From Welwitschia mirabilis (lineage: Eukaryota; Gnetophyta; Gnetopsida; Welwitschiales), in NCBI GenBank assembly GCA_051453625.1, contig JBOZIK010000001.1:198199424-198263423 (forward strand): a stretch of 64,000 nucleotides of DNA, read 5' to 3'. Below, piece by piece: positions 23,941-35,930 of this stretch. Both the position numbers and the translations under genes were made by a program. Under the pieces are notes generated by a model. That model was not told the DNA's origin. It saw nothing but the letters and a program-made list of their open reading frames with translations, and made no database searches. Every line of letters starts with the position of its first letter. Position 1 is the first letter of the stretch.

Positions 23941-23991
<51 letters not shown>
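23941..23991. repeat. 51-base poly-C run beside a gap
   Basis: An uninterrupted run of C follows 100 N. The paralogous place (22960-22975) reads CCCTGTGGGGGGTAGG, a short G/C-rich spot. So long a homopolymer is probably an assembly or sequencing artefact seeded there. The proline/glycine open frames it creates are not genes. Confidence 0.9.
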
Positions 23992-24000
23992 AGAGCTCTC

Positions 24001-24573
24001 TGAGCTTTCATCTGAAATATTATAGCAAAAATCTATCATTTTTAAGAATTACTTTAAGCTTGGATGATACATATTTATAATATATTATTTATACATGATT
24101 GCATATTACTTGAATACATTTCATGGAATTTATTTAGCAAGAGTAGGTAGCACTCACTAATTTAATTCAAAAAAGCTATGTTTCTAAGCATTTAAGGGAA
24201 GAATGCCATGATTACTCCTATCCTCTGCCCTTGTAGAAAACATTAATGAACTTTTCCCAAATTATTATTTGAGATTATTACTACTTAAACTTACATATCA
24301 GTTTCAGCATTATGTCTATATATTATTATTTTTCTGAACTATCACTCTAACTTATTATATGTATGACTTTTATTTAAAGTATTGTGATGAGTTTAAGTAG
24401 GGGGATTATAACTACAGTAGTAATTGTATTAATGATCTATTGTAATCTATTCCTGCATAATAAGTAGAACTCAAATTCCATTTCTTTAGTTGATGATTAT
24501 CTTAGTCAAATTGGCTCATAATCTAGTTGATTGCCTAATTTGTCAGGGACTGATAAGGTTAAGTAGGGGGCTA
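24001..24573 (+). other. Second copy of A-family internal 3' end and polypurine tract
   Basis: Homologous to 22995-23589 (shared ACTTTAAGCTT-GATGATACATATTTAT, TTACTTGAATACATTT and GAATGCCAT). It ends in AAGTAGGGGGCTA at 24561-24573, a good polypurine tract. Confidence 0.7.
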
Positions 24574-26004
24574 TGTTGTGATGCCAATTTGTAGGAATTT
24601 GATGGTAGATTTGTAGTACTTTTGTAGGACATTTATACAGGTTTAGATATAATTCTACTGATTATGAAGAGACGATAAGATGATCATAAAAACATGTAAT
24701 TCTTAGCATAATTAGAGGCATTTTAGGCATGATCTAATACTTAGCCTAATGAAAGAGGACTAAAGATAAAGAAGACTAATTTACAGTACTTGAAAAGCTT
24801 GGGAAGAGTGTCGTCCCCACTATTTTCCCCACAACAAAGGGACAATAGCTCATAAAGACAGCTACATAGGAATAGCTCACGCGCAACACTTGAATAGTAG
24901 CACATGATGGTAGGGCATCATTCCATTGGTCATCTGGATGACAAGAAGGATGACAATTATTAAGACAACCCATACAGTTGATGATAGCACATGGGCACAT
25001 TGTCCAAAGTATTATCCCTAATGTTGTGTGGACAATTAATAAGACGACAACCTTGGTAACATCCATGAGCAACCCATAGAGCTAACGGTATCGGATGGGT
25101 ACATAACCCAAGGCAAGAAGGCGGCATCATCCCCATTGTCATGTGGATAATGAACAAAAGGATAGGTGATTTTACATATTTGTAATAAATACTATTATAA
25201 ATGAAGTCAAGTAACCCATGTGAGTGGCAAAGGTTTTCTTAATGGATGTCTAGGCTTATGGTTCATTGTAGAACTATAAATACCCCTTCCCTCCTTCAAT
25301 TTTACTCATCTTTAGTACTTGATATGCTTGTGACAAAAGCTTGAAGGTAGGAGGTCCATCCGATGGCTGCAAAAAGGGGTTTCCTTGGTGTTAGGCTATG
25401 TCTCTTCCATTGGGGAGCTGTTATTCTGTTGTAAATGGATGTAAAGTTCTTTTGATTAATACAATTACTCTTTTATCTCAATTTTGTAAATGTCCCTTAT
25501 GCTTTAAGTTGCTCATAGTTAAGTGACAGTTCTATGATTTATTTAGATCATAAGGGCAACATTTATTAAGGTTGACCTTAGTAAGTAGTAGATCTGCTAT
25601 TCCATTTCAATTCCATATTGCATATTCTTATTAGATAGATCTCATAGTTTATATTTGTCAAGAACTAGTTGAATGTTCTTCTTAATTTATATGAGTTATA
25701 AAGAAGGTAGTTCTTATGACAGTAGGACTAGGATCTAACTAGAATCTATTTCCATTCCATTTACTGCATTTCATATTCATTCATTTTACATTGCATTTAC
25801 TTATTTATTTCCTTCTAATTTTTATAAGACGAAGACTAAAAAAATACCTTTGAAAATCATTTCTCTAACTCTAAGCCCAGTGCCTTTGTTAAATTACAAC
25901 ATTCAGGTGAACTCTTATCTATACTAGTGTTTGTTTTCTGCAAGTTATTTGATTTATAGGTTTACCTAAAGTACTTCAGAATTGCATAAATTCACACTGC
26001 AACA
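24574..26004 (+). mobile_element. 3' LTR of A2
   Basis: It runs from TGTTGTGATGCC to CACACTGCAACA, 1431 b, collinear with 17229-18680 and with the same TATA box (25274-25284) and U3 hairpin repeats. The 5 bases after it (AGGTG) pair with AGATG before the 5' LTR, showing that this LTR, not the partial one at 23590, is the true right end. Confidence 0.85.
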
Positions 26005-26436
26005 AGGTGAAAATAAAATTAGTAGTTCTCCACTAGGGTTTTCCTGTTTAGGATTTTATAAGTGAAAATTTGATACTTTTATAGCCACGTATTTTTTTGG
26101 AGTTTACTACCATAGTTACCTAATCATATAATTACTTACTTCATTGAGATAACTTTAAAACATAACACTGGTGATGCTTTACCTAAAGAACCAATGGTTC
26201 CAGTGACCTGAACAATGTCATTGCTATTTTTTACTTAAATAGTTCCAACTTTTAGGATGAACTTCAGAATGCAACAAAATACTTAAAATCATCATGAGGA
26301 AATGCATAAGATTCACAAATTACATTAAAAATGACAAAATACATAATTTTATGATAAAATAGTCAACTTAGTGTCTCCTCCTAAGTTAAATTAGTCTAAT
26401 ATACTTGGTCAAAATGTTAATTTTTACATGTTATAA
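26005..26436 (-). mobile_element. 5' LTR of B', distal part (resumes after A2)
   Basis: From about 26270 it matches the B-family LTR ends at 32300-32523 and 50510-50672. Shared blocks are CATCATGAGGAAA, TTATGATAAAATAGTCAACTTA, AATTAGTCTAATATAC and TACATGTTATAA. This continuity with 16495-17228 proves the nested insertion of A2. Confidence 0.65.
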
Positions 26437-26902
26437 AGTACCAAAATTCATTTAAATGATCTAATAATGAGAATTTCTCCCACTTAGGAGTTTCCTTATG
26501 AGATTTATTTCATGTAATTTCTAGGGATTTTAGAACAATTAAAAAAATATATTATCTAATGATATATTTCAAGAAGAAACATTGATGTGCCTTTCTTATA
26601 AAAGGCTAATATTTAGAGCTATAGTCTTCAATTGAGTTATAACACCATTTTGTCTAGTAGATAATTATATTATTTATTCTATATAAATTTAATATGATGA
26701 AAAATGATTTAGATAGATAAAGTAGTAGAAAAATGTGGTTTACAAGAGATGGAACTTGATACTTGAATGTAATTTAAAGGAAAATTTCACCTTCAAGATA
26801 TCAATAGTGGAGTTAAATGTTACAAGATCGAGGGCTAGTTTACCTAGAATAATGTGAGGAAAGGGATAGAATTTATTACCTCTAGATTATATTATGCCTA
26901 CT
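26437..26902. other. No recognisable feature
   Basis: AT-rich host sequence between the B' LTR and the copia element. Stops in all frames. Confidence 0.5.
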
Positions 26903-28292
26903 TGTTAGTGAAATCCCAGTTTTGATGATTCCAGTTGTCAAATTTGATGTGTCTAATGTGTAGACAGGAAAAATTATAAAACATTGAATTGTAAATAAAA
27001 TCAATCTAATCAAACCTTAAAGTTCAAGGTACACATAAGCTTTAGCTCAAAATTCATAAAGAACAGATACAATTGACTGAAGACATCCATGGTAAAGATG
27101 TCTACTATATCAAAGACATTTAAACTAAATTAGACTTTATTATAGGAAAGATATCTATCATTAAAAAGATGTTTATGCTAAATCAAGAAGCTGATATAGG
27201 TCAAAGACATCTACAAAATTATATACATCTATACTACTTCAATTATTGGAATACATCTACAGAATCAAAGATGTCTGTTCTTAATTAAAAAAGTTAAGAG
27301 AGATAAAGTATAGTATAATGAATTACCTACATTATAGGAAATTAGGTAACTTTTTCACAATAAATTTGTAATCTATAAGGGTTAGAGATAGAGCATTTTA
27401 AATTTTATTAAAATCTAGGCAATTTGGCCTATCTTTTGGGATGAAAAAGTCTTCTTGATAGAGACATTTATTATGGAAAAGATATCTATTCTGAAAAATT
27501 AATGAAAAATAAACTAGCCATAAATTACTAAGACTTAGCCATTTTTAGTTATTACATAATGTTTAAATGTCTTCAAATAATTATATCTTGAGTGTAAAGG
27601 CAAGGAATCCTTTGAAAGTTTAAAAAGCATAAAGTATAAATAAAAAGGAGGATAACACACAGATAATCAATACTACACATGAATATTTTTGTAACCTTGA
27701 TGAAAAGAATCATTTGGTGAATACATTACTTAATCATTAAATCTCCCATAGCTGCATTACTCTAATTTAGATACTAGTGGATGACTACAACAAGGAGAAC
27801 TTAAGCATTTCATCAAAGTGACATCTTTCAAGGTTATTGTTTCCTTTTTGTTAGCATTATTTATTATCACTTAAATTGTAGGACTATTAGATTTTTAAAT
27901 ACATTCATTATAGTCCATTAGTTACTACCATTCTGAGGATCCCTTGTTTGGGATTCTAAATTGTAAGAAAACACTTGTATGGGTGTGCTTCTATAAGTAG
28001 TTATGAGCATGTTTTATTTTGGTTTATTATAATCCCTAAGGGGAAGAGAGCGCTATCTTACAAGGATCATTTTAGTTATATGTAAGATTGGTGATACTAC
28101 AAAACCACTATTTCGTAGGTTAAGGATATCTAGAGGTGTAAAAGAGAGCTAACCTCTCTATGTGGACGTACCTAGGTTAAGGAACCATGTTAATCTAGTA
28201 AGGTCTTTATTGTGCTATTTTTAATTTGTTTCAGTAGAACTGTTATTTGATAGATTTCACTCATCCCTCCCCTCTAAGTTCAATAATCCTAA
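26903..28292 (+). mobile_element. Copia 5' LTR
   Basis: 1390 b, collinear with 44452-45952. It carries repeated AGACATCT/AGATGTCT motifs at 27080-27290 and 27450-27490. Its end TTCAATAATCCTAA is followed by AG and the primer site. Divergence from the 3' LTR is roughly 15% by eye in the first 180 b. Confidence 0.8.
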
Positions 28293-28294
28293 AG

Positions 28295-28308
28295 TGGTAT
28301 TAGAGTGG
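28295..28308 (+). other. Copia primer-binding site (initiator tRNA-Met)
   Basis: TGGTATTAGAGTGG is the canonical TGGTATCAGAGC with two C to T changes. Confidence 0.85.
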
Positions 28309-28344
28309 GTACTTATGAAAAAGAGTGACATCCTTGAGTAAACT

Positions 28345-29800
28345 ATGGAAAGTGTGTCATCCATCCTATCTTTTCTCTTCGATGGAACTAACTATGCCTA
28401 TTGAAAGATGAGGATGCAAATGTACTTACAGTCTTATGAGTTTTAAGTTTGGTAAAGCATTTAAGATGGATACTCAAAACCTATAGAAACTACTGTACAT
28501 GTCACAAGAAACTCCATTACACAAATCAAACCTAGAAGGAACTGGAAAGATAAAGAAAAGGAAGCCTCCATGTGTGAATTAAAAGTGAAGAATGCTCTTT
28601 ACTTAGCCCTTACAAGGAAGGAATTCAATAAAATATCTAGATGCTAAACATCATAAGAGATATGGAATGTGCTAGTGAAAACATATAAAGGAACCTCCAT
28701 CGTTAAGTAATCAAAGCACCCTGTTTGGACCAATTAGTTTGAAAACTTGAAGATCAACCATGAAGAGAGAATACATGAGTACTTTAGAAGAGTCTCTAAC
28801 ATAGTAAAAGCCATATGTGGCATTGATGAAAATCTTGTAGAGGCTAGGATAAATCAAAAAGTTATTAGATACCTAACTCTAGAATACAGGCCTAAAACAA
28901 TAGCCATGAAAGAATTAAGAAACTTTGATACGATGAAGATTGAGAAATTACAAAGTGCTCTTATGGCTTACAAGATGAATATTGTTTAAGATGATGCTAT
29001 AAAAGAGAAGCATGTCATTCTTGAAGCTAGTGCAAACCTAAGGCAGGCTTCCAAAGATAAAATAGAAAGTGTCACATGGAGATGACTCTAAAGATGATGT
29101 GAATAAAGAACTTGCTTTTATCACACGGTGAGTTAAAAGACTTATTTCATGAAAAAAACAACAAGAATGAGAACTACCAAAAACCATTTGGGTTTCAAGC
29201 TAAAGATAAGTTTAAAGGTAAAACTTCTAGAAGATCTTCATTTTCTTCTAAGTTTGATATTTTCAAGTTATTATGTTAGGTTTGTATAGTACAAGAACAC
29301 ATATCCTTAGAAAAAGAACCAAAAAAAAAAAAAAAGAATCCAAGAAGAAGAAATCTCTTTTCACAAGAAGATTAGGGAATTACAAAGTGCTCTAATGGCT
29401 TATGAGATGAATCTTATTTAAGATGGTGCTCTGAAGGAGAATTCCATCACTCTTAAACTAGTAAAATTCCAAGACAAACTCCTAAGGATAAAATAAAATA
29501 AGTGTTAGGTGGAGATGACTCTGAAGATGATGTGAAAGAAGAACTTGCTCTCATCACAAGACAAGTCAAAAGAATTCTTTCATGGAAAAAAAACAATAGT
29601 AAAAAGAACTACTAAAAACCATTCAAGTTTTAAGCTAGAGGTAAGGTTAAAGGTAAAAATTCTAGTAGCTCTTCACATTCTTCTAAGATTGATATTTTCA
29701 AGTTATAATGTTGGGTTTCTAAAGGATGAGAACACATAGCCTTAGAATGTCCTAGCTCTAAGAGATTATAAGAAAGAGTACAAAAGAAAGAACCCAAGAA
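28345..29800 (+). pseudogene. Copia gag, decayed
   Basis: It starts at ATG 28345 with SILSFLFDGTNYAY-stop-KMRMQMYLQS, the usual copia gag opening (FDGTNYxxWKxRM). The UBN2-type domain continues at 28747-28989: HEERIHEYFRRVSNIV, then LRNFDTMKIEKLQSALMAYK. DSEDDVKEELALITRQVKRI (29517-29575) is a SIRE-like acidic linker. A CCHC knuckle remnant, CWVSKG-stop-EHIALECPS, lies at 29708-29755, with its histidine and last cysteine kept. Gag would form the virus-like particle. There are several stops, and one segment is duplicated internally (28935-29330 with 29373-29760). Confidence 0.8.
28935..29760. repeat. Internal tandem duplication in copia gag
   Basis: The segment from TTACAAAGTGCTCTTATGGC through GGAGATGACTCTAAAGATGA to TTGATATTTTCAAGTTAT is repeated about 440 b later with the same order and about 80-85% identity by eye. 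This implies an old tandem duplication or a chimera of two gag copies. Confidence 0.8.
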
Positions 29801-30480
29801 GAAGAGATCTTTTTTTGTAGGATGGGATAATGATGAAGATGCAACTAAAGTAGAGACATTTAATGATGAAAGTGTTGATCCATCTTACATAGCCATTGTT
29901 CATATCCAAAAGAACAATGAAGGTAAAAAAAAAAGAAGACTCTAAATTAGAAAGTAAAGATGGAACAAGTATGAAACTTTAAGATAGGTATGATTTAATT
30001 TCTAAAGAATCATTTAAGTTAAAAAAGGTATGTTTTAAAATGAAAAAATTACTTCATTATTGTGAATTAGAATATGAAAAGAAAAAGTTCTTGTAATAGA
30101 TTATCATTTGAAAAATTAGCTCTTAAAGCTAAGATTAGTAAGCTAATGTATAAATTAAAGAATGTTATACAGGAACTTGCTGATATAAAATAAACCAATG
30201 AGAAGTTTATTTAAGAGAAGGAAACATTCAACATCATGCTTGGGTAATGTAGAAGTCCAAATGATAAAAGTAGCTTAGACCACAATAAATCCTCCACTAG
30301 TACTTCAACATCTTTACTCAATAAATGAAATTACAAGCCAAGGTTTGAACATATAGTTTATACTGATCATATTACCTATTTTCATTGCTATAAAAATGGT
30401 ATTATTTTAATTATCCATTTAAATTCAACACTAGATATTATACTAACAGTGCCAAAAGGCTAAGAAGTATGTACAATGTC
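29801..30480 (+). other. Copia gag-protease linker, decayed
   Basis: Lysine-rich and acidic frame pieces such as DEDATKVETFNDESVDPS (29833-29886) and then coiled-coil-like pieces are closed by stops. This region of SIRE elements is poorly conserved. Confidence 0.5.
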
Positions 30481-31274
30481 TTATGCAGGCTAAACCAAAA
30501 AAGATATGGATTCCAAAATCAAGACAAGATCTCTTAGCTCAGATTGCTTTATGAGTGATAAAGAAACATGTTTAGTATGTTGTTAGTGAATATTTAAGGC
30601 AAATAACTAGAGACAAATCTAGTTTTACCACCTTTGTAGAGCAAGACAAAGGAGTGGTTACTTTTGATGACAATATAGAGGCTCCTATTAGAGGTATTAT
30701 AATCATTGAATAAGGTAATCTATCAAAGGTAAAAGATATTTTTTGTTTAATAGAAGGATTGTTACATAATGTTCTAAGTGTTAGTCAACTGTGTGATGCA
30801 AACTCTTTTGTTACTTTTATCAAAGATGATTATGTTATCAAAGAATATAATTCAAATAAGGTGTTATTTGCTAGAGTTAGAAAATCTAATGTTTATGTCA
30901 CTACTTTATAAGATATTTTTAACAAGGGAATCAAGGGTCTATTAAGCATTATAGGTAAAATGAAGCTATGGCATAGGAAGCTTGGGTAATGAACAAAGAC
31001 TTGCTAAAAACCTTATCTTCAAAAGATATTATAATAGGACTTCCTAGGTGGGAAAGATTTGATGGCTAGGTTTGTGAGGCGTGCCAAAAATAAAAGTAAA
31101 CAAGGCTAAGGTTTAATAAGAAAAACTTTAACATTATTAAAAATCTATCACTACTAAACATTTCTTAGATCTTTTACATCTTGATATTGTTGATCCATCT
31201 TCTATGAAAGGTCTTGGTAAGAAAATATATCATCTAACTATTGTTAATGATTACTTTCATTTTGCATGGATGGC
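30481..31274 (+). pseudogene. Copia protease, pre-integrase and integrase start
   Basis: A frame reads SEYLRQITRDKSSFTTFVEQ, KGVVTFDDNIEAPI, GLLHNVLSVSQLCDANSFVT and FARVRKSNVYV. In copia the first block is D-S-G-C-S-R-H-M-T-G-D, the aspartic protease active site, which here has lost its Asp-Ser-Gly. MKLWHRKLG (30960-30986) is the GAG-pre-integrase motif. IYHLTIVNDYFHFAWMA (31229-31276) is the first strand of the integrase core, V-D-D-F-S-R-x-x-W, with the first catalytic aspartate kept in NDY. The frame ends where gypsy B is inserted. Confidence 0.8.
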
Positions 31275-32523
31275 CATTTATGGTTTTACAATGATCTAAA
31301 TTTAAACTAATTTAAAAACTTAGTTATCCTTCTTTCATAAGGATATTTAGGGTTGCCTACTTAGAATTTACACAACCTTGCTATGTTACAAGTTTACAAA
31401 TTAAAGGGAAAAAAGGAAAAGGAAAAGAAGAGGAAGTTGATAATTATTTTGAAAATTCATTGAAAAAGTGGGAAGCAAGAAAGCTCCAAATTGTCATCTA
31501 TTTTTCCTCTTGCAATTCCTTACTTAATCACATGTTTCTTAATCCTTAAAAAAACTTTAGACCATCAAGTCTAAAATCTTGGTTCATGATGATATAATCT
31601 CATTTACCATTTGAATGTTAGTGAATTTAATTGTCATTGATTTCATAGCCTTATAATAAAAATGAAAAGTATGAACTAAAATAAATTCACTTATTAACCT
31701 AAATAAATTTGATAATGCATTGCTCCTTAAGCATTGCTAATACAAAATGAATTAAAACTAGCAACCAAAAGAAACAACGCCTGAATATCAAATCAGAAGA
31801 AAGTACATTACATCGGAGATGAAAGGAAGCAAGAAGCACTCATCAAGATCCTTAAAAGTAAGTTCATTTCTGAAGTAAAACTTAGAATGCCATTGCATCT
31901 TGATACTCCAAAGTTTTTATGCTTTACCTAGATAAATAATGTTTATAAATGAAAGTTTAAGACCCTTTTCTAGATGAGGGTAAGGTATAATCTTCATCAT
32001 TTAGTATTTGGTAGATAATATTTTATATTGTAAAATTACATGAAGGTTGTCTTATAGCATTAATTAAATAAGATTTTATCCTCTAACATTACGTAGAATC
32101 TATTTAGCATTTGGTGGAGGTTATCTTATAGTGTTTGGTGGAATCTTTGTCATGATAAGTTTAACATGTATCCTTTGGAGCTAGATTCCTCTATTAACTA
32201 GTGCTATTACCACATGTATTTAATGCCACTTTTACATTTCTTTTCCACATGTCTTCTAATGCTACTGTTATGTGTTACCACCTCGTATCTCCCTTACTAC
32301 CATTGTTTTAAGTAAAATTGTATCCATCTTTCACCATGTTTTCTAAAACATGGCTAAAGATCTAGAATCATCATGGAGAAAAGATAAAAGAATAATATTA
32401 AATTTTATTTTAAAATAAGTCTAAGATACATATTTTATGATTAAAACAATGAAATTATTATCTTTATTTACAATAAATTGGCCTAAAACATGTGATATAA
32501 ATGACAATTTTGACATGTTAGCA
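31275..32523 (-). mobile_element. 3' LTR of B (lower copy)
   Basis: Collinear with 36661-38253. Shared blocks are CAACCTTGCTATxTTACAAGTTTA, AAGCAAGxxAGCTCCAAA, TTAGACCATxAAGT, TTTCATAGCCTTATAATAAAAAT and GCTAGATTCCTCTA. It ends ACATGTTAGCA before the polypurine complement. Confidence 0.8.
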
Positions 32524-32525
32524 CA

Positions 32526-32540
32526 CCCCCTAACTAGACT
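32526..32540 (-). other. Polypurine tract of B
   Basis: The minus strand reads AGTTAGGGGG immediately before the LTR start TGTGCTAACATG. Confidence 0.65.
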
Positions 32541-33486
32541 TTTGCTAGGCCATTAGCAAAGGTTGATAATGAAATGTATATCATGGGAAAATTATCAAAT
32601 TAAAAGTGCTCAAGTGTGAGAATGATATAATTTTAAAAAATCTTATGACCAATTTTCTATAGTTAAGGCATCTAAATTAGAAATTAAATAAATAATGATG
32701 TAAAAACTAGATATCATACCCCCCAACTAAAATTAAACTTTATCCTTAAAGTTTTATAATAAAAAGTGTTTAAAGCATTTTGAGAACATAGTCTTAGAAA
32801 TATTTTAATGAATTCTTTTATTGGAAGCAATGCAAAGCAATGTAACTACTCTATGAAAAGGGAAAAACTAACTAATGTGAAATAACTAATTTATTTCTTC
32901 TTAAAAGTTTTAAGTAAAAAATCAAATCCTAAAAAGTTTATTTTTATGAGTTTGGGATGAGATGGAATGGATGATGAAAATTAAAAATGAAAATATGTCT
33001 AAGGATTTAATCATAAAACCAATAAATACATGAATAAACTTTACCTAAGTTAATGATCTTTATTATGTTTTGTATTTTTTAGTGGATCTTGAAATCAACT
33101 AAGTGTAGTCTCAATCTAGTAACTTATACAAATTTAAGAAATTATAGCAAACATTAAGTATGAAAATTAAAAGACAATAAAAAACCTTAGGCCTCTGATT
33201 TTCACCTTTTTATTCATTTATTTTTCATTTTTACTAACATAGATGCCCTTAGTTTTAAGCCTTTGAATCACAGTGAGCATCTAGTATTATAACATATTCC
33301 TTCAACTAAATTAATCATGTTGATGTATGAAGGAGTGATTTATGCATTATCAATGAGTGTCTATAACAATGATGCAGTTGAACATGCCATAAAATAGCTC
33401 ATTAAAGTTGCATTACTAGCAAGCATTCATAGTCCTGATGTATTTGATTAAACCTAATTAAGTGATTAATGAAATGTTCATTTGGA
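32541..33486 (-). other. Distal internal region of B
   Basis: AT-rich, with stops in all frames and no pol or env-like motif recognised. Confidence 0.5.
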
Positions 33487-34269
33487 NNNNNNNNNNNNNN
33501 NNNNNNNNNNNNNNNNNNNNNNNNNNNNNNNNNNNNNNNNNNNNNNNNNNNNNNNNNNNNNNNNNNNNNNNNNNNNNNNNNNNNNNNNNNNNNNNNNNNN
33601 NNNNNNNNNNNNNNNNNNNNNNNNNNNNNNNNNNNNNNNNNNNNNNNNNNNNNNNNNNNNNNNNNNNNNNNNNNNNNNNNNNNNNNNNNNNNNNNNNNNN
33701 NNNNNNNNNNNNNNNNNNNNNNNNNNNNNNNNNNNNNNNNNNNNNNNNNNNNNNNNNNNNNNNNNNNNNNNNNNNNNNNNNNNNNNNNNNNNNNNNNNNN
33801 NNNNNNNNNNNNNNNNNNNNNNNNNNNNNNNNNNNNNNNNNNNNNNNNNNNNNNNNNNNNNNNNNNNNNNNNNNNNNNNNNNNNNNNNNNNNNNNNNNNN
33901 NNNNNNNNNNNNNNNNNNNNNNNNNNNNNNNNNNNNNNNNNNNNNNNNNNNNNNNNNNNNNNNNNNNNNNNNNNNNNNNNNNNNNNNNNNNNNNNNNNNN
34001 NNNNNNNNNNNNNNNNNNNNNNNNNNNNNNNNNNNNNNNNNNNNNNNNNNNNNNNNNNNNNNNNNNNNNNNNNNNNNNNNNNNNNNNNNNNNNNNNNNNN
34101 NNNNNNNNNNNNNNNNNNNNNNNNNNNNNNNNNNNNNNNNNNNNNNNNNNNNNNNNNNNNNNNNNNNNNNNNNNNNNNNNNNNNNNNNNNNNNNNNNNNN
34201 NNNNNNNNNNNNNNNNNNNNNNNNNNNNNNNNNNNNNNNNNNNNNNNNNNNNNNNNNNNNNNNNNNNNN
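33487..34269. other. Sequence gap (783 N)
   Basis: Unknown bases inside element B. Confidence 0.99.
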
Positions 34270-35290
34270 TTTTTATTAAAGGTCATTTAATCTAGGTTTG
34301 TAAGTCTCATAAATTCATAGATGAATGGCTCAGGTGAATGGTTTATTGACTTAGTGGGGTTGTTAGAAAATGAAAGGGGTGAATAGAGATGCTTAAAGGG
34401 ATGAAATGGAATTCCTAACTAAAAGGGTTTAATGCAATGATTATAAAGGTGAAATTTCTTACAAGGCTTTAGGTGAGAAAGACCATTAAGTACATATGTT
34501 TTAAAATCTTTTTTTAAAGTAAATTAAACCTTAAAAATTTCATCTTAACAAAAAATATAATCTAAAAGCTAAAAATTCTCTAACATGATATGTGCATGAA
34601 GGACCAAGAGTGTGGAAATAACCATCTAATGAATCAAAACTTTACAAAACATTTTGAACTAGGAGGAAATCCAAGTAAATTTTTATGTAAGAGTTTATGA
34701 AATCTAAAATAACATTAGCATAAGTAGAAAAGTTTATGTATTTAAGATTAGAAATAGTCCATCCCTTAGCTTATTTATGTTTAATCAACAACTCTTGAAA
34801 GACATTATTTTGGAAAGAAGATGAAAATGAATTGGAAATTACTTAATAAGGAAAATGTTCATTAGAAGAGTCAAGGTCTTTAAATGTTGGTTCAAATTAT
34901 AGAAGTTTTAAGGATTAAGTCTTGCTTAGTGAATAAATCTAAGGATTTAATGGTTGGTTCATTGAATTAAGAATTTATTCTTTGCTAATGTTTTCTTCCT
35001 CATTCAGATTACTATGGGGTTCTTTCCCATGTGATTTCTTAAGCAAAAATGGTTGTAAGTCAATGTCCTTTATGTTAATATCACTTAATGGCTCATACAT
35101 TTTTGTGAAACTTTCTAAGGTCTAGCCTTCCTTACATGGTTGTTCATCTTTCGATTCATTCTTTAACATGTTTAACCCTGCTCCAAAATATGGATTACTC
35201 ATAAATAATTGATCTTTAACTAATTCATTCTTAAATTCAAGATTCTCATGGATTTCTTCATTTTATTCATTCATTATGGATGTGGCTTGA
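34270..35290 (-). other. Internal region of B, coding traces
   Basis: Minus-strand frames between about 35290 and 34950 give acidic and hydrophilic pieces (for example KDIDLQPFLLKKSHG). The rest is without signal. Confidence 0.3.
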
Positions 35291-35930
35291 GTATCATTAT
35301 TTTTACAATCCTTTATTCTTTTGAAATTTTCAAGGCTCTTAAATTAGTGGATTGGAGGAAGATTATCTTTTTGTTGGTTAAGGGTTTCCATGATGTGAGT
35401 ATTAGTTTAGGCTATTGATTGGAGGGTTTGTATTTGGATTTAACAACTTTGCTTGAGAGTACTTAGGGAGGAGGAATATTATTTAAAAATTATTTCATAG
35501 TCTTGGTTAATTTGGTTTCATTCATGCATGAAAGTTTTTACTTTCTCCTCAAATGGATTGAATGAACCTTATTGTTAAATGAAGAATGATGAATGATAGG
35601 GATTAAATGCTAAATAATAAGGGTCATTAAGTGTAATGAAAAGTGTGGGATTAAACTCTTATTGGAAGTAAGGTTTTTCAAATTTAGAATAGAGAATTTG
35701 ATTAGTATATAGATGGTATTGATCAAATGAATATTAAGATAAGGGTGAAGGATAAGGGTTGTTATGGTGTTTGGGTTAGATGAAATTCCTTAAAGCTTTC
35801 TTAGGTTGAATATAATTACCTACAATTTTAGGTTGAGCATAATTAGGTGTGTTGTAAGAATTATTATAGTTTTCACACATAAGATGGGGTTTAATAAGTG
35901 TTTCAAATGAATTATGCACCCAACTTATGT
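35291..35930 (-). pseudogene. Gag C-terminal linker-like remnant of B
   Basis: Reading downward on the minus strand, the frames give ENYNNSYNTPNYAQPKI, then Tyr/Phe/Pro-rich pieces (FDQYHLYTNQ, KFEKPYFQ, FNPTLFITLNDPYYLAFNPY), then FMHEWNQINQDYEIIFKQ and ETLNQQKDNLPPI. A Tyr/Asn/Pro-rich stretch followed by a helical Gln-rich stretch is characteristic of the region after the capsid in Athila/Tat gag. It is interrupted by several stops. The capsid core recognisable in B' is not seen here, so B lacks most of gag. Confidence 0.4.

Larger units (their letters stand above)
17229..26004 (+). mobile_element. Gypsy element A2, complete ends, non-autonomous
   Basis: The element runs from TGCTGCAATGCC to CACACTGCAACA, flanked by AGATG (17224-17228) and AGGTG (26005-26009), a 5-base target duplication with one transition. 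The LTRs are 1452 b (17229-18680) and 1431 b (24574-26004). In a 260-b stretch compared by eye about one base in nine differs, so the insertion is old. Internally there are a tRNA-Asp primer site, a leader with acidic and glutamine-rich coding-like remnants, an 859-b gap, the A-family 3' non-coding region and a polypurine tract. No gag capsid, protease, RT or integrase was seen. The 3' end is duplicated (see 23590-23840). The element lies inside the B' LTR. Confidence 0.85.

Noticed and set aside
23779-24039. Poly-proline or poly-glycine protein frames
   Set aside because: Created by the 51-base C run next to a gap, which is probably artefactual.
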